Shown in pieces: positions 1-6,563 of a DNA stretch of 9,033 nucleotides. The notes beneath the pieces are model-generated. The model made no database searches. It was not told the DNA's origin and worked only from the letters and a program-made list of their open reading frames with translations. The stretch lies in assembly GCA_026418875.1 (NCBI GenBank), contig JAOAAM010000074.1, positions 1 through 9,033 on the forward strand, read 5' to 3'. Source of the DNA: Gemmataceae bacterium. Lineage in GTDB: Bacteria > Planctomycetota > Planctomycetia > Gemmatales > Gemmataceae. The position numbers and the translations under genes are program-made. How positions within the stretch are numbered: position 1 is the stretch's first letter; the number at the start of each line of letters is the position of its first letter.

Positions 1-1284
1 CCACTAGCCGATTCCCCGAGCCGCGACCGAAGCAACCCACCCGAGCGATTCACCGCCGCAGTCCCCGAAGCGCCCACAGCAGGGGACAACTCCGTGTACC
101 TGGTCGGATTCGATGGAACCGTGCGTGAGCTATACCGAGACAAGGGGCTGGTCCTGTCCATTTTGCTCCGGGGCGAGCGCCTGTTGATCGGAACGGCAAG
201 CAAAGGCCAATTGATTGAGCTTGATCCGACGACGCGGTCCCGTCGGGAGATCTCGCGCATGGACGCAGGTCAGGTGTATCGGCTGGTGCCACGACGCGAT
301 GGTCGAATCCTGGTGGCTGCCAGTGATCCCGGGCGAATCTTCGAGTTGAGCGACCAATTCGAGTCGAAGGGGTCCGTGGTGGGCGAGGTGATCGACGCCC
401 GACTGATCAGCCGATGGGGTGCCCTGACGTGGGCCAGCGACACACCGCCGGGGACCAGCATCAAGGTTGCCGTGCGTGGCGGGAATGTCTCCGAGCCAGA
501 CGATACTTGGACTCCATGGTCCGATGACATGGCGGATCCCAGTGTGGCAGCGGTGTCCCTGCCCCCCGCACGTTTCCTGCAAGTGCGCGTCACCCTGACC
601 TCCTCGGATCCCGCGGTCTCGCCGTCGTTGCACCATTTGACCGTGCGCTACGCCACCCTCAATCAACCACCGGAGGTGACCAGCCTGGAAACCCCGACGG
701 CCGAGGCCATCGCCTCGTCCAAGGATCCCAAGCGAATTCGGTTCAAATGGAATGCAACGGACGCCAATGAGGATGAACTCGTCTTCGACTTGTACGTTCG
801 CAAATCAACCTGGGACGATTGGGTTCGCATCGAAGAGAGTTGGGCGAAGAACGAGTACGAATGGGACACCACCACGATGCCCTCGGGCGAATACCGGTTC
901 AAGGTTGTCGCCAGCGATCGACCCGACAACGGAGATGGTTCCGCACTGCAAAGCCAGCGAATCAGTGAACCGGTGGGCGTCGCCCATGAATTACCCACGA
1001 TCAAGCTGAAAGCGACGGTCGGAGCGGACGGTCGAGTGCAACTCGAGGCGGAGGCATCCTCCACGACGTCACGATTGTACGCAGCCGCTTTCGCCGTCGA
1101 TGGCGGGCGGTGGACCTCCGTGCAGCCTCGGGATGGGTTATTCGATTCGCGTTCGGAATCGTTCCAGTTGCAGACGATGCGGCTCGAGCCGGGTTCGCAC
1201 GTCATCGTGGTTCGAGTGCGGGACGCAAGTGGGAATTGGGGCATGGCCGACGCCGTGGTCACGATCCCGGCCTCCAAGCCCTGA
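1..1284 (+). CDS. Secreted-type beta-propeller protein with C-terminal FN3/Ig-like domains (5' partial)
   Basis: The reading frame is open from the first base, so the gene begins upstream of the window; 427 residues are visible. The GTG at 94 lies inside the frame and is probably not the start. Visible residues about 31-135 hold propeller-like repeats, each with a short hydrophobic strand, a GTASKGQLIELD- or ASDPGRIFELS-type turn and a polar loop, as in WD40/PQQ-like quinoprotein folds. Residues about 136-220 form a beta-rich segment with a W-T-P-W-S motif and an R-F-L-Q-V-R strand, resembling a carbohydrate-binding-like sandwich. Residues about 221-330 (from NQPPEV) are FN3-like, with WNATDANEDE and Y-R-F-K-V-V-A-S-D. 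Residues 331-427 are a last Ig-like domain ending in VRVRDASGNWG. This architecture is familiar from planctomycete and acidobacterial exported proteins of unknown function. The N-terminal signal peptide would be off-window. The stop is 78 bp before the acyltransferase gene on the same strand, so co-transcription is possible. No catalytic residues are recognised. Confidence 0.8.
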   Translation, partial: PLADSPSRDRSNPPERFTAAVPEAPTAGDNSVYLVGFDGTVRELYRDKGLVLSILLRGERLLIGTASKGQLIELDPTTRSRREISRMDAGQVYRLVPRRDGRILVAASDPGRIFELSDQFESKGSVVGEVIDARLISRWGALTWASDTPPGTSIKVAVRGGNVSEPDDTWTPWSDDMADPSVAAVSLPPARFLQVRVTLTSSDPAVSPSLHHLTVRYATLNQPPEVTSLETPTAEAIASSKDPKRIRFKWNATDANEDELVFDLYVRKSTWDDWVRIEESWAKNEYEWDTTTMPSGEYRFKVVASDRPDNGDGSALQSQRISEPVGVAHELPTIKLKATVGADGRVQLEAEASSTTSRLYAAAFAVDGGRWTSVQPRDGLFDSRSESFQLQTMRLEPGSHVIVVRVRDASGNWGMADAVVTIPASKP

Positions 1285-1362
1285 CCGAATCGCCTTACAG
1301 CGAACTCTGGGCCGATCGGTTCGAGCTTGCTTTCCAAGCCCTTACGGTTTATCCGTGGGGGC

Positions 1363-2796
1363 ATGGTTTTCACGTCGCCGGTCTTCCTCTTCCTGTTTTT
1401 GCCCGCAGCCTTGGCTGCGGTCTGGCTGTCACCGCGCCAAGTCCGCCTCACTGTCCTGCTCCTCGCTAGCCTGTTTTTCTACACTTGGGGCGAGAAAGGT
1501 TATGTCTTCCTCATCGCCTTTTCTATCTTGCTCAATTACGCGCTGGGCCGATGGATCGAGTCCCTCGACGGACGGCCCGGTCAACGACGCGTCTTGATCG
1601 TCGCGGTGGCCCTTAATCTCGCGACTTTGTTATTTTTCAAATACACCCCGCTCCTACTTGACACAGCCCGAAGCATCTTGCATCCGATCGGCCTCACCTT
1701 CACGTTGCCCAACGTATCGGTCCATCTGCCGATCGGCATTTCGTTCTTCACCTTCGAGGCAATTTCCTACCTCGTGGACGTGCGGCGGGGGACGATCCCG
1801 GCAACTCGCAGTCCGATCAAACTCGGCGTTTTTCTGACCCTGTTTCCCCACCTTGTGGCGGGGCCGATCGTCCGCTACGGCGACATCTCACGCTCGTTGG
1901 ATCACCATACTCTCGACGTGGCTCAGGCGGCCCGGGGCGTGAGACGATTCATCATCGGCCTGTCGAAAAAGCTTCTACTGGCCAATCCCGCCGGCCGCAC
2001 CGCCGACCTGATCTTTGGCCAAGACCCCAGTCTGCTCCAACCCAGCGCCGTCTGGCTGGGCGCCGTCTGTTACACTTTGCAGATTTATTTCGACTTTTCG
2101 GGCTACAGCGACATGGCCATCGGCTTGGGTCGGATGATCGGCTTCGAATTGAGCGAGAATTTCCATTATCCCTACGTCGCATCTTCCGTGACCGAGTTCT
2201 GGCGACGCTGGCATATCTCGCTTTCCAGTTGGTTCCGCGACTATGTCTACATCCCCTTGGGCGGGAACCGCCGAGGACCCCTACGGACCGCTTTGAATCT
2301 TCTGACAGTGTTCAGCTTGTGCGGCTTGTGGCACGGGGCGAGTTGGTCCTTCCTCATCTGGGGTTGGCATCATGGCCTGTTCCTCATCCTCGAGCGGTGG
2401 TTTCGACGGTGGAACGTTCCGACCCAATGGGAGCTGATCCTGGCATGGCCGCGACGCCTTTACATGATCGTCGTCGTGATGATCGGATGGATTTTCTTCC
2501 GGGCCGATAATCTGTCGCACGCCTTGGCCCTGCTTCGCGCCGCCGTTGATTTTCGCAACCCCGCCGGCCACCCGGCGACGGACTATGTCCAGCTTGAATT
2601 GGCCATCGTCCTGGGAGTCGGTTGGATCGCGGCGATGCCCCTCGCCCCGATGACCAAGCCTTGGCGCGATCGCCTCGAGCGAATGGGGGGACTGGGGCGA
2701 ACAGTGGAATGGTTGCTGCTCCTGGCGCTGGCATCCCTGTGCCTGATTACCGTCGTCGGTGGAACGTACGATCCGTTTATCTACTTCCGGTTCTGA
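1363..2796 (+). CDS. MBOAT family O-acyltransferase, AlgI-like
   Basis: This is a polytopic inner-membrane protein of 477 residues. It is expected to take acetyl groups from a cytoplasmic donor and hand them to an extracytoplasmic partner for O-acetylation of an exported polysaccharide. The N-terminus MVFTSPVFLFLFLP is the usual AlgI beginning and fixes the start at ATG 1363; the frame is open further back to a TTG at 1327, but that codon lacks a ribosome binding site and family support. The family block EFWRRWH...YIPLGGNR spans residues 278-303. The conserved WHG motif places the probable catalytic His at residue 324, with a second conserved His at 337 in the WGWHHG segment. I see roughly ten hydrophobic segments. 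Length is close to that of AlgI (about 520 residues). The SGNH acetyltransferase gene follows after 15 bp. Related proteins are PatA, DltB and WssH; without polymer genes nearby the specific substrate cannot be named, so no symbol is given. The ribosome binding site is poor: a G run lies almost directly against the ATG. Confidence 0.93.
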   Translation: MVFTSPVFLFLFLPAALAAVWLSPRQVRLTVLLLASLFFYTWGEKGYVFLIAFSILLNYALGRWIESLDGRPGQRRVLIVAVALNLATLLFFKYTPLLLDTARSILHPIGLTFTLPNVSVHLPIGISFFTFEAISYLVDVRRGTIPATRSPIKLGVFLTLFPHLVAGPIVRYGDISRSLDHHTLDVAQAARGVRRFIIGLSKKLLLANPAGRTADLIFGQDPSLLQPSAVWLGAVCYTLQIYFDFSGYSDMAIGLGRMIGFELSENFHYPYVASSVTEFWRRWHISLSSWFRDYVYIPLGGNRRGPLRTALNLLTVFSLCGLWHGASWSFLIWGWHHGLFLILERWFRRWNVPTQWELILAWPRRLYMIVVVMIGWIFFRADNLSHALALLRAAVDFRNPAGHPATDYVQLELAIVLGVGWIAAMPLAPMTKPWRDRLERMGGLGRTVEWLLLLALASLCLITVVGGTYDPFIYFRF

Positions 2797-2800
2797 AAGC

Positions 2801-2806
2801 GAGGGG
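2801..2806 (+). promoter_or_regulatory. Ribosome binding site of the AlgJ/AlgX-like gene
   Basis: GAGGGG lies 5 nt before the ATG at 2812, inside the 15-bp gap after the AlgI-like stop codon. It supports both the chosen start and a shared transcript for the two genes. Confidence 0.7.
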
Positions 2807-2811
2807 CACGA

Positions 2812-3927
2812 ATGAGAGCCGGCAAAAACACGGATGTGCTGGTCGTCTCCGGCTTCTTTGCGTTTTGCTCCGTCATGGGGGCGTGGTCGCTTGTACAATC
2901 GCCCGATCAGGGCTCGTTGATCCGGGAAGGTCGCGTTCCATCTCCGTTCCCGGAGTTGCGGAAGGCCCAAGATGTTCGACGTTTTCCCACCCGCTTCGAG
3001 TCCTACTTCCAAGATCGCCTGGCGTTCCGCGAGACCTTGCTGAATGCACATGCAGCGATCCGAGTTTGGGGGCTGGGCGTCTCGTCGTCCCCGAAAGTCA
3101 TCGTCGGCACCGACGGCTGGCTGTTCCTCGATCCGTCGAGCGAAGCCCAAGGTGTCAACTCAGCCCCGGCCGACCTGCGTGCTCGGCGATGGATCGAGTG
3201 CCTGCGGCAGTGGCGCGATTGGTGTGCGAGTCGCGGTATCCGTTTTTTGTTCGTCCTGGTGCCCGAGAAGCAGACGGTTTACCCAGACAAGCTACCGGCC
3301 TCGCACCGTCCCCCGCAGCCCGCCCTAGCCGGCGATCATCTTCGCCGCTTGGCCCCCCCGCTGCTCAGCGAATCTTTTTTGGATCTCACCCCCTTGCTGC
3401 AAGAAGCCCGTCGTAACCAGGACGTGTACTTCCGCACGGATACGCACTGGAACGACGATGGCGGTTGGCTCGGCTACGAGGCGATTGCCCGTCGCTTGGG
3501 CATCACGCCGATTTCGGCCAATTCGCTCTTGAGCGAGGTCGTCCCGAACTTCGAGGGAGATCTCGCACGAATGCTGCACCTGCCCCGACCCGAAACGGAG
3601 GTGACGCGGACATTGCACGATCCCTCAGCAAAAGCCAGGCGCCGCGACGAGGCGGTTCCGCTGGATCCGCGCTGGCACTCACCGCGCTCGATTCAGCCTC
3701 AGGTTTGGGGCGTAGACGATCGGGATCTTCCCCGTGGCGTGATGTTTCACGACTCGTTCGCCCAGCGGGTGGTGATTCCGCGGTTGGCCGAGCATTTCCA
3801 CACGCTGGTCTACGCCCCGTCGGTCGCTCCAGACCCGAAGGTGATCGAGCGATTTGCCCCGCAGGTGGTCGTGCAGCAACTCGTCGAACGACGAATCAAC
3901 CACCACGATCCGATCGCCCCGCCATGA
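2812..3927 (+). CDS. AlgJ/AlgX-like SGNH (DHHW) O-acetyltransferase, membrane-anchored
   Basis: This 371-residue protein is the probable extracytoplasmic partner of the upstream MBOAT, transferring acetyl groups onto a glycan. Residues 9-29 form one hydrophobic segment without a convincing signal peptidase site, suggesting a type II anchor with the catalytic domain outside. The family pattern follows in order: a DRLAFRE segment, a VIVGTDGWLFLD strand-turn near residues 98-109, a DTHWN block giving Asp210 and His212, and an HDSF block giving Ser315. Asp, His and Ser match the known AlgJ/AlgX catalytic triad order and approximate spacing. The tail (LAEHFHTLVY, then a VVVQQLVERRI strand) is typical of the family. 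Length matches AlgJ (about 390) rather than AlgX, which has an added carbohydrate-binding module; none is seen here. The gene ends 20 bp from the convergent purC stop. Function as an acetyltransferase is well supported; the substrate is unknown. Confidence 0.9.
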   Translation: MRAGKNTDVLVVSGFFAFCSVMGAWSLVQSPDQGSLIREGRVPSPFPELRKAQDVRRFPTRFESYFQDRLAFRETLLNAHAAIRVWGLGVSSSPKVIVGTDGWLFLDPSSEAQGVNSAPADLRARRWIECLRQWRDWCASRGIRFLFVLVPEKQTVYPDKLPASHRPPQPALAGDHLRRLAPPLLSESFLDLTPLLQEARRNQDVYFRTDTHWNDDGGWLGYEAIARRLGITPISANSLLSEVVPNFEGDLARMLHLPRPETEVTRTLHDPSAKARRRDEAVPLDPRWHSPRSIQPQVWGVDDRDLPRGVMFHDSFAQRVVIPRLAEHFHTLVYAPSVAPDPKVIERFAPQVVVQQLVERRINHHDPIAPP

Positions 3928-3947
3928 TGAACCGTGTCCGTCGAACG

Positions 3948-4841
3948 TCAGGAGGTTTGCCCGTTGAAGGTCTCCCCGGTCAGCCGCTCGTAAGCCTCGA
4001 TGTATTTTGCCCGAGTGCGGTCCACCACCTCGGGGGGTAGTTCGGGTGGGGGACTGTTCTTGTCCCATCCGCTGGCACTGAGCCAATCGCGAACATACTG
4101 TTTGTCGAACGAGGGCGGAGACGTCCCCGGCCGATACTCCGACGCCGGCCAGAAACGGGAACTGTCCGGCGTCAACACCTCGTCCACGAGGATAATCTCG
4201 CCATCCGGCAAGCGTCCCCACTCAAACTTAGTGTCGGCAATCAGGATGCCCCGGCAGCGGGCGTAGTAGGCGGCCGTCCGGTAAACCTCGATACTCAAAT
4301 CCCGCAACTGCGCCGCCAAACCGAATCCCACGCGCTGCCCCATCTGAGCAAACGAGATGTTCACATCGTGCCCGGACTCTTCTTTCGTGGCTGGCGTGAA
4401 GATCGGCTCCATTAGCCGATCCCCCTCCACCAGCCCCAGCGGCATGGGGATGCCGCAAACCCGGCGCGATTGTGAGTACTCCTTCCAACTCGAGCCTGCG
4501 AGATAGCCACGCACGACGCACTCGATCGGCACGACCTCCGCTTTCTTCACCAACATGGTCCTGCCGGCCAACACATCCGCTTGGGCCACGAACTCCGGCC
4601 CCATCTCGGCCAGGTCATCGCTGAGGAAGTGGTTCGGCACCCCCAGCATCTCCAACCAGAACCGAGTCAATCCGGTGAGGATACGGCCCTTGTCGGGGAC
4701 GGGAGTCGGCAGGACCCAATCGAATGCGCTGATCCGATCGGTCGCAATGATCACCAGCCGGTCGCCGAGGTCGTAGACGTCCCGAACTTTGCCGCGGCGG
4801 CAAGGGTAATTCGGTATATTCGTGGAGTAGAGTGGGCGCAT
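3948..4841 (-). CDS. purC: Phosphoribosylaminoimidazole-succinocarboxamide synthase (SAICAR synthetase)
   Basis: This cytoplasmic enzyme of de novo purine synthesis joins CAIR and aspartate using ATP to give SAICAR. The 297-residue product carries the nucleotide-binding GKVRDVYDLGD at 17-27, the family signature PIECVVRGYLAGS at 105-117 with the following WKEY, and the second signature ADTKFEWG at 202-209 followed by DEVLTPDSSRFW at 220-231. Length fits the roughly 300-residue class (Ade1-like) rather than the shorter 235-240-residue bacterial type. The start at ATG 4841 is just upstream of the conserved core; the ribosome binding site is weak (an AGGA about 11 nt upstream). It is the last gene of the minus-strand block, 31 nt after the second permease gene, and so is probably expressed from the alaS-side promoter unless a promoter lies inside that permease gene. 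No terminator hairpin is evident in the 20 bp before the convergent gene. Confidence 0.97.
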   Translation of the reverse strand: MRPLYSTNIPNYPCRRGKVRDVYDLGDRLVIIATDRISAFDWVLPTPVPDKGRILTGLTRFWLEMLGVPNHFLSDDLAEMGPEFVAQADVLAGRTMLVKKAEVVPIECVVRGYLAGSSWKEYSQSRRVCGIPMPLGLVEGDRLMEPIFTPATKEESGHDVNISFAQMGQRVGFGLAAQLRDLSIEVYRTAAYYARCRGILIADTKFEWGRLPDGEIILVDEVLTPDSSRFWPASEYRPGTSPPSFDKQYVRDWLSASGWDKNSPPPELPPEVVDRTRAKYIEAYERLTGETFNGQTS

Positions 4842-4872
4842 GCTGAAGGTCTATCCTACACTGCCAATCCGC

Positions 4873-5694
4873 TCAACTACTGGCGCTACGGTAGCGGCGC
4901 AAAGCCCGACGGAAAAACCACCGGCTGAAAGCCAGCATCATCGCCGTCGCGATCACCAGCCACCAAGCGTACTCCCAGCGATAGATTGGCCGCACCATGA
5001 TCTCCGCCGGGACGCTAATGGTCAACATCACCGGCAACACAAAGGTAAACACCCGACCGATCGGCCAAGCCCACGAATTTTGAAAAACTTCCCGGGGATA
5101 CCGCATCAAGCTGGAGAATAGCCACCACAATTCCATCAAGCTCTGATTGCGCACCATCCAAACGGCCGACGAGGTCAACATCAAAAGGAAGCTGTACGCT
5201 AACAAAATCGCGCAACCGAACGCTACGAGAAACAACACGATCTGCCCGAGTCCAATCTCAACCGCCGGTGACTGCCGGAGGGCATAAATCATGACTCCCG
5301 CACCCATCAACACGTTCGGCACCGTCGACCAATCCACCCGGCGCATGGTGATCAGAAATTGCTCATCGATCGGTTGCAAGAGAACGGTGTCCAGCTTTCC
5401 CGTCCGGACCTGATGCGAGAAATCCTGACAGTTCTCCAGAAAAAGCGTTTCGATCATGCCCTCGACGGCAAAATAACATCCAATGAAGAATTGATACTGG
5501 TGTCGATCCCAACCCTGAATGGTGTCGGTTTTCGAATAGATCACGTCGTAGAAGAGCAAGAGGATCGTCAACCAGAGAACTTCGACAAAAACCTTCAGCA
5601 AGAAATTGCCTCGGAACGCCATCTCATTGAGTAAGGCGAACCGAGCCAGGGCGAGCCACAGCCGTACATAGCGGATGAAATTGGCCAAGGGCAA
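4873..5694 (-). CDS. ABC-2 type transporter permease subunit (second of pair)
   Basis: This 273-residue integral membrane protein resembles the ABC-2 family permeases of the COG3694 kind, which pair with a COG4587-type permease and an ATPase to make an export ABC transporter. The start is taken as TTG 5694 because GGAGGT sits 6 nt upstream and the upstream permease gene ends 2 nt before it; the longer frame reaching back to 6069 only reads across the other permease gene. Hydrophobic segments are near residues 31-53, 66-84, 125-139, 149-178, 214-231 and 242-258. The loop VRTGKLDTVLLQPID at 96-110 is the usual cytoplasmic coupling-type motif and matches the equivalent loop of the first permease. 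The C-terminus RRALRRYRSASS also parallels its partner, supporting a heterodimer of paralogues. The transported substrate is unknown. GC content in sampled lines is about 50 percent, lower than the flanking genes. Confidence 0.88.
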   Translation of the reverse strand: MPLANFIRYVRLWLALARFALLNEMAFRGNFLLKVFVEVLWLTILLLFYDVIYSKTDTIQGWDRHQYQFFIGCYFAVEGMIETLFLENCQDFSHQVRTGKLDTVLLQPIDEQFLITMRRVDWSTVPNVLMGAGVMIYALRQSPAVEIGLGQIVLFLVAFGCAILLAYSFLLMLTSSAVWMVRNQSLMELWWLFSSLMRYPREVFQNSWAWPIGRVFTFVLPVMLTISVPAEIMVRPIYRWEYAWWLVIATAMMLAFSRWFFRRALRRYRSASS

Positions 5695-5696
5695 CG

Positions 5697-6563
5697 TTAA
5701 CCTCCAAACGCGCTGTACCGCCGCAATCCCAAGCGGAACAACCCTCGGGCCGTCAACACGAGAACGATCGCCCATCCCGCCTCCGCCAACAGTCCCCGCC
5801 AAAGGGCCTCGCCTTCGACTTTGCCGAGAAAAACAGCCGCAGGGAAATAGGCCATATATTGGAACGGCAAGCATTTTAAAAGATCGGCCCAAGGCTCCGG
5901 CAGCAAATCCAACGGAAACATGTGGCCTGAAACAAAATAGTTCAACGTGTTGACAATGTACAGCAAGGATGTGACCTCCAATAGCCAGAAACCCGCCATC
6001 CCGATGCACGCCTCGAAATAAAAGCCAACAAAGAACGCAAGGATCAAGGAGACACCATAAGCAACCCACGTCGTCACATCCGGCAGATGGTCAAAATAAT
6101 GGCGGCATAAGAAGAACAAGATAGCATACGGGACGAAGGAGGTCACGATATATGCAATCTTGTGGGCCACTCGATAGACGATGAGATAACTCAGCATGTC
6201 TAGCGGCTGCAACAAATACTTTTTGAGGTTACCCTCCCGGATGTCCAAGGCAATGTTGTTGGCGAGGCCCGGCATGGATGAGAACATGCGCGAAATGTGA
6301 ACCAGCAACAGGTAGGCAATCATTTCCGCCAGACGGAAACCACTCAACTCACTCTGACCAGAACCAACATAGACGCTGGTCCACAACAGGATGGTCGTGA
6401 GCATGGGCAGCAGGCGTAGTGCGCTGCTGAGGATGAAGTCGCTTCGGTAGGCCAAACGCTCGACCAGGGCGATCCGAAAGATGTTGAAGTATTTTCGGAG
6501 CGACCGGTAGACCGATCGCGATGTCGAGGCGACGGGAGAGGCCGGCGCGATCTGGGTGTTCAT
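5697..6563 (-). CDS. ABC-2 type transporter permease subunit (first of pair)
   Basis: This 288-residue membrane protein resembles COG4587-type ABC-2 permeases. A variable polar N-terminus of about 25 residues precedes the amphipathic stretch KYFNIFRIALVERLAYRSDF, then hydrophobic segments near 43-66, 79-95, 133-155, 164-187, 190-212 and 255-277. The loop IREGNLKKYLLQPLD at 108-122 is the characteristic motif between early membrane segments, and the C-terminus RLGLRRYSAFGG parallels the second permease. The start ATG 6563 overlaps the alaS stop codon by the ATGA arrangement, and a GGAAG lies 10 nt upstream, so translation is probably coupled to alaS. In many genomes this permease pair is encoded with an ATP-binding subunit (COG4586 type); here alaS occupies the upstream position and no ATPase lies in the window. 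The substrate is unknown. Its GC content is lower than that of alaS. Confidence 0.88.
   Translation of the reverse strand: MNTQIAPASPVASTSRSVYRSLRKYFNIFRIALVERLAYRSDFILSSALRLLPMLTTILLWTSVYVGSGQSELSGFRLAEMIAYLLLVHISRMFSSMPGLANNIALDIREGNLKKYLLQPLDMLSYLIVYRVAHKIAYIVTSFVPYAILFFLCRHYFDHLPDVTTWVAYGVSLILAFFVGFYFEACIGMAGFWLLEVTSLLYIVNTLNYFVSGHMFPLDLLPEPWADLLKCLPFQYMAYFPAAVFLGKVEGEALWRGLLAEAGWAIVLVLTARGLFRLGLRRYSAFGG
5700..5705 (-). promoter_or_regulatory. Ribosome binding site that fixes a TTG start
   Basis: On the minus strand GGAGGT is followed by 6 nt and then TTG at 5694. The site overlaps the last two codons of the upstream permease gene, implying tight coupling between the two subunits. No ATG exists near this position in the frame, and the first in-frame ATG (residue 25) would remove conserved N-terminal sequence. 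Confidence 0.75.
6560..6563 (-). other. ATGA start/stop overlap between alaS and permease
   Basis: On the minus strand the tetranucleotide ATGA contains both the permease ATG (6563-6561) and the alaS TGA (6562-6560). This is the usual signature of translational reinitiation and makes it likely that the permease is expressed from the alaS transcript. Confidence 0.8.

Noticed and set aside
1327..1362. In-frame TTG start 12 codons upstream for the AlgI-like gene
   Set aside because: No ribosome binding site precedes it, and the added residues are absent from the usual AlgI N-terminus, which begins at the ATG at 1363.
1285..1362. Possible promoter between the propeller gene and the AlgI-like gene
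   Set aside because: No convincing -35/-10 pair could be seen in these 78 bp; a promoter cannot be excluded but is not supported.
663..1451. 262-residue open frame on the minus strand opposite the propeller gene
   Set aside because: It is low-complexity, rich in R, S and T, with no family resemblance, and lies fully opposite a well-supported gene. Long antisense frames are common at this GC content.
2281..3150. 289-residue open frame on the minus strand across the two acetylation genes
   Set aside because: It is rich in Q, R, D and G without a recognisable fold, while the opposite strand encodes two clear family members with intact active sites.
3881..3894. Perfect inverted repeat TCGTCGAACGACGA near the end of the SGNH gene
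   Set aside because: The 2-nt loop is too small for a stable full stem, no T tract follows, and it lies within conserved coding sequence (QQLVERRI).
4884..4896. Inverted repeat CGCTAC-G-GTAGCG at the end of the second permease gene
   Set aside because: It encodes the conserved C-terminal RYRSA residues, has a minimal loop and no T tract, so a terminator before purC is not supported.
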